A program made the translations under genes and the position numbers. Below are positions 1 to 8,290 of a stretch of 64,000 nt of DNA, piece by piece. The stretch spans positions 27,265 to 91,264 of the forward strand of contig NZ_NFLH01000007.1 in the NCBI RefSeq assembly GCF_002160815.1, read 5' to 3'. The notes beneath the pieces are model-generated. The model saw only the letters and a program-made list of their open reading frames with translations, was not told where the DNA came from and searched no databases. The DNA is from Massilimicrobiota sp. An134 (lineage in GTDB: Bacteria; Bacillota_I; Bacilli_A; Erysipelotrichales; Coprobacillaceae). Each line of letters begins with the position of its first letter. Positions within the stretch are counted from its first letter, which is position 1.

Positions 1-992
1 GTATTATAGAAAATCAGATTTAACTGACGAATAGGTGAATCATAAGGCACGAAAGCCACTTCACCTAAATAATGACTGCCTTCATCCGTTTCAATAATGC
101 TTTTTAAGACATCCTGCCCCACTTTAGCATGATAATCCACAATACGTCCATTTTCAAAAGTGATATTAAATTCATCAACAATATGTCCCTGATAATGTAA
201 AGGCATAGAGCTATAAACAACGCCATTGACTTGATGGAAATCAGGTGAAGTAAAGATTTCTTCAGTTGGTATATTAGGGAAAGAATAAATCCCATCAGTT
301 GTATAACTTCCTCCTCCAGCAAATAAATATTGAGGATTCATACCTATAGTTAAATCTGTTCCAAGACTATTAGAATAATGTAAGGATTTGATTTTCTTTT
401 CATTTAAAATACGAACACGTCTTTCAAATGAACGACGATGTTCATTCCACGCTTCAATAGGATCTTCCTGATCACAGCGTGTCACCTTGAAAATAGCTTT
501 CCATAAAGCATCAACCGCTTCCCCGTCACTCATTTCTGGAAAGACTTTATTTGCCCATCCAATACTTGGAGCGCCCACAATACACCAGCGATTAATTCCT
601 AAATCTAATGCATCATAAAATGGCTGACAAGCCTGACGCACCGCTTTACTCCAAGTTTGAATTTTTAATGGATCGATATCTTTCAATGATTCAGGATCAG
701 ATGATTCAATAGAAATCAAAGCTGCATGTTGAAGCGCATATTGGTTTCTCATTTCCTGAATATAAAGTGGAACTGTTTCAAAATGTTTTTGATCACAATG
801 TTCATATCTTAAACGTGTTACTTCTTCATCACGATAATTGACAATCACATCCTTTGCACCCACTTCATAAGCTTTTTTTGTTAATAAACGGACAAGCTGA
901 TAACTGTCAATAGACGCTTCAATGAATAAGTCCTGTCCTTTTTGTAAATTCACACCTTGTTTAATAATAAGTTCAGCATATTTTTCTAACAT
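1..992 (-). CDS. M29 family aminopeptidase (AmpS/PepS-like), 3' end cut by window edge
   Basis: The reading frame opens with ATG at 992 behind the ribosome binding site AGAAAGGTGG and runs off the left edge, so about 330 residues are visible and the C-terminus is missing. The translation starts MLEKYAELIIKQG, as is usual for M29 metallo-aminopeptidases. Later it shows FPNIPTEE and EGSHYLGEVAFVPYDSPI, which in this family carry metal-binding glutamates. These are cytoplasmic, cobalt- or zinc-dependent enzymes that release N-terminal residues from peptides. The gene stands alone and diverges from the cold-shock gene. Family assignment is firm; substrate preference cannot be told from sequence. 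Confidence 0.85.
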   Translation of the reverse strand, partial: MLEKYAELIIKQGVNLQKGQDLFIEASIDSYQLVRLLTKKAYEVGAKDVIVNYRDEEVTRLRYEHCDQKHFETVPLYIQEMRNQYALQHAALISIESSDPESLKDIDPLKIQTWSKAVRQACQPFYDALDLGINRWCIVGAPSIGWANKVFPEMSDGEAVDALWKAIFKVTRCDQEDPIEAWNEHRRSFERRVRILNEKKIKSLHYSNSLGTDLTIGMNPQYLFAGGGSYTTDGIYSFPNIPTEEIFTSPDFHQVNGVVYSSMPLHYQGHIVDEFNITFENGRIVDYHAKVGQDVLKSIIETDEGSHYLGEVAFVPYDSPIRQLNLIFYN

Positions 993-1053
993 GATTATCC
1001 ACCTTTCTATCTAATCAAATGATACCCTATTTTGTTCTATTGTCAACAAGAAC

Positions 1054-1082
1054 TTGTGCCATAAACGACTCTATGTTATAAT
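1054..1082 (+). promoter_or_regulatory. Sigma-A type promoter of the cold-shock gene
   Basis: A -35 box TTGTGC (1054-1059) lies 17 bp from a perfect TATAAT (1077-1082). Transcription would start near 1089, giving a leader of about 119 nt before the csp start codon. Long structured leaders are typical of cold-shock genes and may act as RNA thermosensors; that role here is inferred. Confidence 0.65.
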
Positions 1083-1207
1083 AAAAAAGCAAAGGAACAT
1101 AGCACGTATTTTTAAAAGTATTAGTTATTCTTCAAAGCAAAGATTTATTAGTCGTTTAAAAATGAAGTACTGGTTTTTTGCGAAATCTTTTAAGGAGGTA
1201 CTTCATA

Positions 1208-1417
1208 ATGAGTACAGGTAAAGTGAAATGGTTTAAATCTGACAAAGGGTATGGTTTTATTACAATGGAAGGGCATGACAAAGATATCTTTGTTCATTTC
1301 TCATCTATTAACGCTGAAGGATTTAAAACTTTACAGGAAGGTCAAACTGTTGAATTTGATATCGTTGAAGGAGATAGAGGACCTCAAGCTACTAACGTAA
1401 CAGTTATTGATGATTAA
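1208..1417 (+). CDS. csp: Cold-shock protein, CspA family
   Basis: This 69-residue single-domain protein binds single-stranded RNA and DNA and acts as an RNA chaperone. The RNP1-type motif KGYGFI and the RNP2-type motif DIFVHF are both visible, and the length is normal for the family. The ATG at 1208 was chosen because AAGGAGGT lies just upstream; an in-frame TTG at 1178 would place that site inside the gene. It is monocistronic, with its own promoter and a strong hairpin terminator. Confidence 0.95.
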   Translation: MSTGKVKWFKSDKGYGFITMEGHDKDIFVHFSSINAEGFKTLQEGQTVEFDIVEGDRGPQATNVTVIDD

Positions 1418-1420
1418 ACC

Positions 1421-1456
1421 ATATAAAAAACACATCTTCGGATGTGTTTTTTATAT
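1421..1456. terminator. Bidirectional terminator between csp and the ybaN-like gene
   Basis: An almost perfect inverted repeat with a TTCG tetraloop (AAAAAACACATC-TTCG-GATGTGTTTTTT) carries T-runs on both strands. It serves the convergent genes on either side and reaches a few bases into the 3' end of the ybaN-like gene. Confidence 0.85.
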
Positions 1457-1822
1457 GTGTTCTAACTTGATTGTTTTGATTTTAAAAAGGAAATAATAAT
1501 ATTTAAAAATATATAATCCAATAATAAAGACTCTTAACCACCATAAGTCTGTCAAAAACAATGGAAAAGCAAGCATGAAACTGGCAAGACTTAAAATACA
1601 GATTTTTGTTTTTAAAGTCATTGCTCTTTTTTGAACAAATGGTTCTAAATGTCTTTGATAAGCCTTTGTAGATACAAACCAGTTATGCACACGCTTAGAG
1701 CTTCTTGCAAAACAAAAGCCAGCCAGTAAAAGAAAGGGTGTTGTTGGTAATATAGGCAATACAATCCCAATAAATCCTAGACCAAAGCTAATCATTCCTA
1801 TCATCAAATAAATATAACGCAT
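1451..1822 (-). CDS. DUF454 (YbaN-like) inner-membrane protein
   Basis: This 123-residue protein has about three hydrophobic segments. Its N-terminal block GIVLPILPTTPFLLLAGFCF is diagnostic of the YbaN/DUF454 family, and the following FARSSKRVHNW is also typical. The biochemical role of the family is unknown. It is the last gene of a minus-strand unit with a YgbA-like protein and a CydDC-type ABC pair, 10 bp after its neighbour. A link to redox or nitrosative stress is inferred from those neighbours only. Confidence 0.8.
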   Translation of the reverse strand: MRYIYLMIGMISFGLGFIGIVLPILPTTPFLLLAGFCFARSSKRVHNWFVSTKAYQRHLEPFVQKRAMTLKTKICILSLASFMLAFPLFLTDLWWLRVFIIGLYIFKYYYFLFKIKTIKLEHI

Positions 1823-1832
1823 ACGTTTCCTC

Positions 1833-2120
1833 CTAAATTTTCAAAGCATGACGTAAAGCCAGTAGAGGATGATAAAAAATCATTCTCGGTCCACTATAAC
1901 GCATGACTTTTTTGATTTGCTTTTGCATATTCTTTTCATAACAATGAATATGACATTGACTACAAAATGTTTTATCTTTCATCATGGGACATTTTTCAAT
2001 ACGCTTCAAAGCATAATTGACTAAAGTCTTTTCATCTATATCATCATGATGTAAACAATATAAATGAATCATCAAAGCCACAACTTTCATTTCTCTTTGT
2101 CGTTTCTTTTCAATATTCAT
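1833..2120 (-). CDS. YgbA-like (nitrous oxide-stimulated promoter family) protein
   Basis: The 95 residues contain KTFCSQCHIHCY and, near the C-terminus, VMRYSGPRMIFYHPLLALRH, both hallmarks of the YgbA_NO family. The cysteine/histidine cluster (CPMMKDKTFCSQCHIHC) looks able to bind metal. In enterobacteria the family is induced by nitrosative stress; the molecular function is not established. The gene starts one base from the end of the CydC-like gene, so the two are translationally linked, which supports a shared redox or NO-related role. Confidence 0.8.
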   Translation of the reverse strand: MNIEKKRQREMKVVALMIHLYCLHHDDIDEKTLVNYALKRIEKCPMMKDKTFCSQCHIHCYEKNMQKQIKKVMRYSGPRMIFYHPLLALRHALKI

Positions 2121-3769
2121 TAGCTGACCCTACCTTGATCCATTTTGATTGTTTGATTGACAATCTTCATTGTCGATTCACGATGAGAAACAAGAATAAT
2201 GGTTCTCTCTTTTTCATTTTGTAATGCTTTTAAAATAATCCCTTCATTTAAAACATCTAAATTACTTGTTGGTTCATCTAATAAAATACATTCTGCCTGG
2301 CTCAGAAATGCTCTTGCTAGTGAAATTCTTTGTCTTTCTCCTCCTGATAATGATGACCCCAGTTCACTAACAAGTGTCTGATAACCCTCAGGTAAAGACA
2401 TAATCCAATCATGCAGACTGGCTTTTTGACAGGCGGCTTGAATCTCATCACTTGTAGCATCCAAATTTGCGATTTTAATATTATTTTCAATCGAATCATG
2501 GAATAACACAGTTTCCTGTGTGACATAAGCAAACATATGACGCATATTGGATGTATTGATATCTGTTAAAGGTGTTTGACCTATTTGGATCACACCACGA
2601 AGAGGATCATAGAAACGCATAAGCAACTTTAATAAAGTCGATTTTCCACTACCACTCTTTCCAATAATACCTGTCACTTTTCCTTTATCAAAATGAAGGT
2701 GAAGATTCTGTAAAATAGGATCATCTTCTTGATAAGCAAACGTCACATCATCCACATGAATATCATCAAATGATATATGAGGCTGTCCTGTCACTTCACA
2801 GATAGCTTCCTTTTCTTCTAAAATGGCCATGACACGACGGCCACTACTTAATGTAGAAAGTAAATTATTTGCGAGATTAGACAAAGCCATCACTGGTCCA
2901 AAGCTTGAAAGCATGAGCACCACTGCCGTTATGACATGATAAACATTGACTTGATTTTGTAAATAGAAAATATACATCACGATAAACATAACGAAAGCAA
3001 AGATAGATATCAGCAATTGTGAACTTACAATTTGAATAGCTTCAATATTTTTCATCTGTCCTTGCATATCCTCAATACGATCACTACGTTCATTCATCTG
3101 TTCAAGACGTTTGTTTCCAGCATGATATTGCAAAAGTGTTGATAAACCACGATAGCTTTCTAATAGGAAACTACTCATATGACCAATTGCATCACGATTC
3201 TTTTGCCCTATCTCCTGCCCTTTGTGATTGACATAAAAGGGAATCACAATGGCCATCATCAAATAAGCAATCAAAGCAATCATCATAGCGAATATATGTA
3301 TATGAGCAAAAAATTTCAATAAAATCAAAGATGTGAAAAAAGCAATCAAAACTGGTGAAATCGTATGGGCATAGAAAACTTCAAGTAACTCAATATCATT
3401 GGTAATAATAGAAATTAAGTTACCTTTGTCTTTCCCATCCAATTTGGCTGGTGCCAGACGTCTTAATGCCGTGTATACATGATCACGTATAATCGCTAGA
3501 AGTTTAAACGCAATATAGTGATTCAATGCCTGTTCACCATAATGAAGTACACCTCTTAGTATTGCCAAACATAGCAAAATACCTAAAACCCATGAAAGAG
3601 GAAAGTGTGCATACATCCCCGTTGTCTGTAAAATAGCCATCACCGCTATAACGGGAATACCAATCGCACAAAGAAAACCTAAAACACCTAACAAAACAGC
3701 TCCTAACATTGGAAGTGTTAATGGTTTGACAAGTTTTAACATTTTCCATATCAATTGTACATTATTCAT
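2120..3769 (-). CDS. ABC exporter, CydC-like fused permease/ATPase
   Basis: This 549-residue half-transporter has about six membrane segments in residues 1-310 and an ATPase domain after that. Walker A GKSGSGKST sits near residue 370, the signature LSGGERQR near 478 and Walker B ILLDEPTSNLD near 495. It overlaps the CydD-like gene upstream by 8 bp, as for a heterodimeric exporter. In proteobacteria CydDC exports cysteine or glutathione to the periplasm or moves heme. No cytochrome bd genes (cydAB) are nearby, so the substrate is open. A more general multidrug-type exporter remains possible. Confidence 0.75.
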   Translation of the reverse strand: MNNVQLIWKMLKLVKPLTLPMLGAVLLGVLGFLCAIGIPVIAVMAILQTTGMYAHFPLSWVLGILLCLAILRGVLHYGEQALNHYIAFKLLAIIRDHVYTALRRLAPAKLDGKDKGNLISIITNDIELLEVFYAHTISPVLIAFFTSLILLKFFAHIHIFAMMIALIAYLMMAIVIPFYVNHKGQEIGQKNRDAIGHMSSFLLESYRGLSTLLQYHAGNKRLEQMNERSDRIEDMQGQMKNIEAIQIVSSQLLISIFAFVMFIVMYIFYLQNQVNVYHVITAVVLMLSSFGPVMALSNLANNLLSTLSSGRRVMAILEEKEAICEVTGQPHISFDDIHVDDVTFAYQEDDPILQNLHLHFDKGKVTGIIGKSGSGKSTLLKLLMRFYDPLRGVIQIGQTPLTDINTSNMRHMFAYVTQETVLFHDSIENNIKIANLDATSDEIQAACQKASLHDWIMSLPEGYQTLVSELGSSLSGGERQRISLARAFLSQAECILLDEPTSNLDVLNEGIILKALQNEKERTIILVSHRESTMKIVNQTIKMDQGRVS

Positions 3770-5483
3770 GGCTATACACCTCCAATTCCTGTTGACTTTG
3801 ATACATATGATGATAAATGCCTTCTTGATGCATAAGTTTTTGATGTGTTCCCTGTTCTACCAAAGTCCCTTGTTGCATCACATAAATCTCATCACAATGA
3901 ACCACACTTTGTAAACGATGGGTAATGAAAATAACCGTTTTTGTTTGTGTTAAGGTCTTAATGACATTTAAAATATGGTTTTCACTCTCTACATCAATAT
4001 TACTTGTGGCTTCATCAAAAATATAAACATCTACGTCTTTAAGTAATGCTCTGGCAAGATTCAATCGTTGTTTTTGTCCACCAGATAAATTACTTCCATT
4101 TTCTAATAATGGCGTATCCAATCCCATTTGTTCATGGAAAAAGCCATCTAAACGCACTTGCTTTAATACATCCCATAACTGTTCATCACAATATTGTGAA
4201 AACATATTTAGATTTTCTCTAACCGTTCCTTTCAATATCATAGGATCATGTGTCACATACATCACATGTTCCATAAAACTCTCATCACGAATATCACTAC
4301 GTTGATGCTCACCCATATAAAGATGTCCTTCTAAACAACGGTGATAGCCCATCATTAACTTGGCTATTGTACTTTTTCCTGAACCACTTTCTCCAACAAT
4401 ACCAATAAATTGATGTGGCTGAATATGTAAAGATACATCCTTTAAAATAGGTCTTTTGTCATCATATTGAAAAGAAACATGTTCAAGTCTGATATCAAAG
4501 GAAGTATCTAAATCATATTGACCATCCGATGATACAGGCAAATCTAAGATTTTAAAGATTTTATCACTCGCAGCAATACCATTCATCGCAATATGGAAGA
4601 AAGAGCCTAACTGTCTTAATGGAATAAAGAATTCAAAAGACATCAAAACAATAAACAATGCACCAAACAATGATAAAGTCTGATTTTGAAAATGTGTAAT
4701 CGCAAAAAAGCATCCCAATCCTGCCCCACCATAAGCAACAATATCCATAATACTGATACTATTTAATTGCATAATCAAGACACGCATTGTAATACGTCTA
4801 AAATTCTCTGCTTCCTGATTCATCTGTTGTTGTTTATAAGCATCACTTTGATAAATTTTTAATGTTGTGAGTGCTTGAAGATTTTCTAAAAAACTATCTC
4901 CTAGTGTTGTATAGCTGTTCCAATATTTAGAAAGCAGTTTTTTGGCAAACTTCTGTACGAAAATAATCGAAACAGGAATCAATGGAACACAGACAAATAA
5001 AACCAAAGCACTTTTCCAGTCTAAGAAAGCTGTCAAAACAAATAATGTGACTGGTGCTAAAACACTATAAAATAATTGTGGTAAATATAATGAAAAATAA
5101 GTTTCTAACTGATTAATACCTTCTACTGATAATTGAACCAATTCACTTGTTCTAACATGATCTTGATAATGACTTCCTAAACTTAAAACTTTTTCAAAAA
5201 GACGCTGTCTTAAAGTCTTTTTCACAAGACTTGCTCCTTTAAAAGAATAATAAGTTGCCTTTTTTAAAACATAAGCACGTATTATCAAAGATATCATCAT
5301 CACAAGTAAAATCAAGACAACTTTTTCTATAGAAAGTTGTTGATCAAACAACTGTATAAACAAAACACATATCAATAACGTCAACACAATATTCATCAAT
5401 AAAGCTATCCATTGACAAAATACCTGTTTCCATATATATGATTTTGCATCTGGCATTTCTTTTAATAATCTCTTGTCAAACAT
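3762..5483 (-). CDS. ABC exporter, CydD-like fused permease/ATPase
   Basis: This 573-residue partner of the downstream CydC-like protein has an N-terminal six-helix membrane domain. Walker A GESGSGKST is near residue 367, signature LSGGQKQR near 468 and Walker B YIFDEATSNID near 486. It is the first gene of a four-gene unit (cydD-like, cydC-like, ygbA-like, ybaN-like). The upstream region carries a promoter overlapped by two 16-bp dyads, so the unit is probably controlled by a repressor. In this anaerobe a role in thiol, heme or NO homeostasis is plausible but inferred. Confidence 0.75.
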   Translation of the reverse strand: MFDKRLLKEMPDAKSYIWKQVFCQWIALLMNIVLTLLICVLFIQLFDQQLSIEKVVLILLVMMISLIIRAYVLKKATYYSFKGASLVKKTLRQRLFEKVLSLGSHYQDHVRTSELVQLSVEGINQLETYFSLYLPQLFYSVLAPVTLFVLTAFLDWKSALVLFVCVPLIPVSIIFVQKFAKKLLSKYWNSYTTLGDSFLENLQALTTLKIYQSDAYKQQQMNQEAENFRRITMRVLIMQLNSISIMDIVAYGGAGLGCFFAITHFQNQTLSLFGALFIVLMSFEFFIPLRQLGSFFHIAMNGIAASDKIFKILDLPVSSDGQYDLDTSFDIRLEHVSFQYDDKRPILKDVSLHIQPHQFIGIVGESGSGKSTIAKLMMGYHRCLEGHLYMGEHQRSDIRDESFMEHVMYVTHDPMILKGTVRENLNMFSQYCDEQLWDVLKQVRLDGFFHEQMGLDTPLLENGSNLSGGQKQRLNLARALLKDVDVYIFDEATSNIDVESENHILNVIKTLTQTKTVIFITHRLQSVVHCDEIYVMQQGTLVEQGTHQKLMHQEGIYHHMYQSQQELEVYSHE

Positions 5484-5500
5484 GAATACTCTCCTTTTCT

Positions 5501-5557
5501 GTTAGTCTTATCTAACCGAAGTAGCCAAATGTTAGCATAGAGTAACTCGTAAGTCAA
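5501..5557 (-). promoter_or_regulatory. Promoter and paired operator-like dyads upstream of the cydDC-type unit
   Basis: On the minus strand TTGACT (5552-5557) is followed after 17 bp by TAACAT (5529-5534), a moderate sigma-A promoter. A 16-bp dyad GTTACTCTATGCTAAC (5531-5546) overlaps the spacer and -10. A second, GTTAGATAAGACTAAC (5501-5516), lies just past the expected start site. They share the GTTA...TAAC frame and are centred exactly 30 bp apart, about three helical turns. This suggests cooperative binding by an unidentified repressor. Confidence 0.55.
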
Positions 5558-5563
5558 TAAGAA

Positions 5564-5588
5564 AGTGATAGAATATCCTATCACTTGT
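5564..5588 (-). terminator. Terminator of the scpAB-phosphoesterase operon
   Basis: On the minus strand AAGTGATAG-GATATT-CTATCACTT is a 9-bp stem followed by TCTTATT. It overlaps the stop codon of the phosphoesterase gene. Confidence 0.75.
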
Positions 5589-6396
5589 TAAAATGAGCTA
5601 TATCATATGTTTGCCATTGTTGATTCTTTTTGATCAATCCCTGATAACGACATGTTTGACAATCATATTGTAAAACATTTAAAAATTGTGTTGTAATCAC
5701 AGAAGAATCTAAATATATAAAATCACCTAAACAACAGATCTGATGAAAATCAGATTGACCCGATACTTGATGTGTACCAATATGTCCAGCAATGACTTTT
5801 TTATAAAATTGTCCTTGCGAGGCAGGATATTTCATCAAATAGGTATTGACTGTTGATACCTGTTTCCATAGTTCTGGTTGATAATCAATGACTTCAATAC
5901 CAGCATGAACAAAGATCTGATGATCATTTTCATAATAATAAGGTAAATGTTTTAACCAGTCCATAACAGAAGCATGTTTTTGACATATCAGTTCACGGCA
6001 TTGATGATACATATCTTCTATTATAGAGAAACGATCTTGATGATAAGCAGATGCTCGTTGATAGATGGATGTCATATCTTCTTCACCTGTAAAACTTTCT
6101 AACGTTGAAAAAGACATATCTATTTGCGTATCCAGATAAGTTTCACGATCTTCTAAAAAAGATAGTAACCATTCTTCATGGTTTCCTTGTAAAACAATCA
6201 CCTGTTGAGGATATGCAAGTTGTAGCTGATAAATATATTGCAGTGTCAGATATGAATTTCCATGACCATCACCATCAATATAATCACCAACCAAAATCAA
6301 TTGATCACCATTTTCAAAACGAACCCATTCATCAACAACATTCTTTAATAAATCATATCTTCCATGAATATCTGAAATTGCATAAATATATGCCAT
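5581..6396 (-). CDS. Calcineurin-like serine/threonine phosphatase-type metallophosphoesterase
   Basis: The 271-residue protein carries metal-site motifs in the expected order: DIHG at residues 9-12, GDYIDGD near 37-43 in place of the usual GDxxDRG, and GNHE near 71-74. Histidines in VHAG and AGHIGTH follow further on. This is the layout of bacterial PPP-type phosphatases and diadenosine tetraphosphatases (PrpE/ApaH-like), which are soluble and bind two metals. The arginine of GDxxDRG is replaced, so activity on phosphoproteins may differ. It lies 22 bp behind scpB without an intervening terminator and is likely co-transcribed. Confidence 0.75.
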   Translation of the reverse strand: MAYIYAISDIHGRYDLLKNVVDEWVRFENGDQLILVGDYIDGDGHGNSYLTLQYIYQLQLAYPQQVIVLQGNHEEWLLSFLEDRETYLDTQIDMSFSTLESFTGEEDMTSIYQRASAYHQDRFSIIEDMYHQCRELICQKHASVMDWLKHLPYYYENDHQIFVHAGIEVIDYQPELWKQVSTVNTYLMKYPASQGQFYKKVIAGHIGTHQVSGQSDFHQICCLGDFIYLDSSVITTQFLNVLQYDCQTCRYQGLIKKNQQWQTYDIAHFNK

Positions 6397-6418
6397 GATA
6401 TTTTCCTACCCTACAATA

Positions 6419-6988
6419 TTATTCTTCTGTATATTTCGTATTAAAGATATCTTCCTGATCAAAATCTTCCTTCATTTCTTTTAATTCTGGCAATTCATCT
6501 AAGGAAGTCAATGAAAATGCATCCATAAATTCATCTGTCACTCCATATAAGATGGGTTTACCAGGTGTATCTTCTCGTCCAACTTCTTTAATTAAAGCTT
6601 TCGCAGCTAGTTTTCTAATCATCGCATCACATCCAACACCACGTATTTCTTCAATACGTACACGTGTAACAGGTTGATTATAAGCAATGATTGCTAAAGT
6701 TTCTAATGCTGCATTAGACAATGTATTTTCACTTTGTTCAATCATTCTTTGATAATATTCATGATGTTTGGCAAGTGTGGCAAATTTATAGACACCACCA
6801 AAATTAACCAGTTCAAACCCTTTGATTGTCTTATCATTTTCAATTTGAATCAGTTCATCAACATATTGTGTCGCTTCTTTTTTACTTAATTTTAAAACAG
6901 AAGAGATTTGTTTGATTGTTAAACCTTCATCTCCTGATAAAAACAACATACCTTCTATCACACTTAATATTTCATTTTTGTCCATCAA
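6419..6988 (-). CDS. scpB: Segregation and condensation protein B
   Basis: The 189-residue protein shows two winged-helix segments and the family block ALETLAIIAYNQPVTRVRIE, followed by RGVGCDAMIRKL and a TPGKPILYGVT region. ScpB dimers bind the ScpA kleisin in the Smc-ScpAB complex that compacts and helps segregate the chromosome. The start overlaps the scpA stop codon by 4 bp (ATGA), the usual coupling of this pair. Confidence 0.95.
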   Translation of the reverse strand: MMDKNEILSVIEGMLFLSGDEGLTIKQISSVLKLSKKEATQYVDELIQIENDKTIKGFELVNFGGVYKFATLAKHHEYYQRMIEQSENTLSNAALETLAIIAYNQPVTRVRIEEIRGVGCDAMIRKLAAKALIKEVGREDTPGKPILYGVTDEFMDAFSLTSLDELPELKEMKEDFDQEDIFNTKYTEE

Positions 6989-7713
6989 ACTCTCTCCTTT
7001 AAATAGATATCTTCAAAGTTTCCATCCTGTTCAATAACCAGTTCATTTTTATTGACTAAAACAAGAACAGATAAAAAAGTAATCACAAAGAAGATTTTTG
7101 TTGGTTCCTCAAACAAATCTTCTAACTTGACTCTTTGATTTTTATGTATACGAAAATACTGTCTAATCTGATCACTACGTTCATCAATAGAAATCTCAAC
7201 ACGTGCTATTTTAGATTCTAATGGTGCCAATAATGCTTTTCTTTGAAACATCTTTTGCATAGCTCTAATTAAATCATAGACTTCCAAATTATCTGGAATC
7301 ATTTCTGTTGTATCAATAACATATTCATCCATAAAAGCAGGAGCTTTTGTATGAATATATTGTCTTTGTTCATATTTTTCTTTAAATTCATCTAAGACAT
7401 CTTTATATTTTTTATATTCAATTAATCGTTTGATTAACTGTTCTCTTGGATCTTCCTGATAATCATCTTCCAATTCAACCTTTTGGGCTGGTAAAAGCAT
7501 TTTACTTTTCATCTCAATTAACTGTGCTGCCATGACTAAATATTCTGACATTGTTTCTAATTGTTGAGCATCCATTTGATCAATATATGCAAGATATTGA
7601 TCAGTAATAACTGAGACTTCCAAAGTTTCCAAATCCATTTCCTTTTCTTTAATTAAATGCAACAATAAATCTAATGGACCCTGAAAATCTTCAAGAACAA
7701 CTTCATATGCCAT
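6985..7713 (-). CDS. scpA: Segregation and condensation protein A (kleisin)
   Basis: This 242-residue kleisin begins MAYEVVLEDFQGPLDLLLHL, the conserved N-terminal Smc-binding segment, and has the usual acidic helical middle and C-terminal winged helix. It bridges the Smc heads and recruits ScpB. The ATG at 7713 is preceded by GGAGGTGG. It heads the scpA-scpB-phosphoesterase operon. Its -10 box lies inside an 18-bp dyad. Confidence 0.95.
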   Translation of the reverse strand: MAYEVVLEDFQGPLDLLLHLIKEKEMDLETLEVSVITDQYLAYIDQMDAQQLETMSEYLVMAAQLIEMKSKMLLPAQKVELEDDYQEDPREQLIKRLIEYKKYKDVLDEFKEKYEQRQYIHTKAPAFMDEYVIDTTEMIPDNLEVYDLIRAMQKMFQRKALLAPLESKIARVEISIDERSDQIRQYFRIHKNQRVKLEDLFEEPTKIFFVITFLSVLVLVNKNELVIEQDGNFEDIYLKERV

Positions 7714-7731
7714 GCTTCCACCTCCACTAAC

Positions 7732-7749
7732 TTATGTATTATAACATAA
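7732..7749 (-). promoter_or_regulatory. -10 box of scpA inside a perfect dyad
   Basis: TTATGT-TATAAT-ACATAA is an 18-bp inverted repeat whose centre is the TATAAT box itself, about 20 bp from the scpA start. No good -35 was found at 17 bp. Such a dyad could be an operator, but AT-rich chance symmetry is possible. Confidence 0.4.
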
Positions 7750-8290
7750 AGTCCAATGCCATGACTATATAGAATACCTAAATATTTTTCTATGAGATTG
7801 TTGTTTTTTAAAGAAAACATCTTTTACATAATTTTCTTAACTTCATGACTAACAGTCAATTTCATTTCTATCGGTATTCTTCTATTGAATATCTTTAATC
7901 CATAAATCAAATCTCTTTTATTCTTGTTTTAAAACTACTTTTCATCAAGACCAATAAACATCAAATATTCTTTCATTATAGACATGACTTCATGCTGACG
8001 AAGGAATGTTGTATATATACAATCTACACATGACTATCATCAATGACACACCTTCCTTGAAACATAAGACCATTCAAAAGATCAGCAAAGCAGCCAGGAT
8101 GACAAAAATAATTCTTAATATGCGTATCAAATCAATTTCTAAAATTCATCATAATAATAGATCCTCCTATTATTTATATACGCATTTTTTTATGACACAC
8201 TTTTTTATCTTTATAAAGATTATAACATAATATTTGCTTATAGCATACTTTTTGATAAAGTAAAAATCCTTTTTACAAAGGATTTTCTTC
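7750..8290. other. 540-bp gene-poor gap with decayed coding remnants
   Basis: No intact gene was found here. The minus strand holds short stop-riddled stretches: an Rpn-like remnant at 8024-8152, then a fragment ending FIGLDEK at 7935, then an open stretch ending VSHEVKKIM near 7830. This is consistent with the downstream part of one decayed gene. The plus-strand frame at 8006-8230 is a low-complexity shadow. Confidence 0.4.
8024..8152 (-). pseudogene. Decayed Rpn-like PD-(D/E)XK nuclease gene remnant
   Basis: ATGATG at 8152 sits 10 bp behind AGGAGG but meets a TGA after six codons. The same frame then continues with FDTHIKNYF and FADLLNGLMFQGRCVIDDSHV before a TAG at 8024. The FADxxNGxxFQGxxVI pattern resembles the N-terminus of Rpn-family recombination-promoting nucleases (transposase-like PD-(D/E)XK proteins). 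The promoter and ribosome binding region match those of the PemK-like gene at 32733 over about 40 bp. Family naming rests on one motif. Confidence 0.35.

Noticed and set aside
8006..8230. Plus-strand 74-codon frame in the scpA-cysteine desulfidase gap
   Set aside because: It has no ribosome binding site, a low-complexity composition, and lies opposite the decayed Rpn-like remnant, which explains the open frame better.
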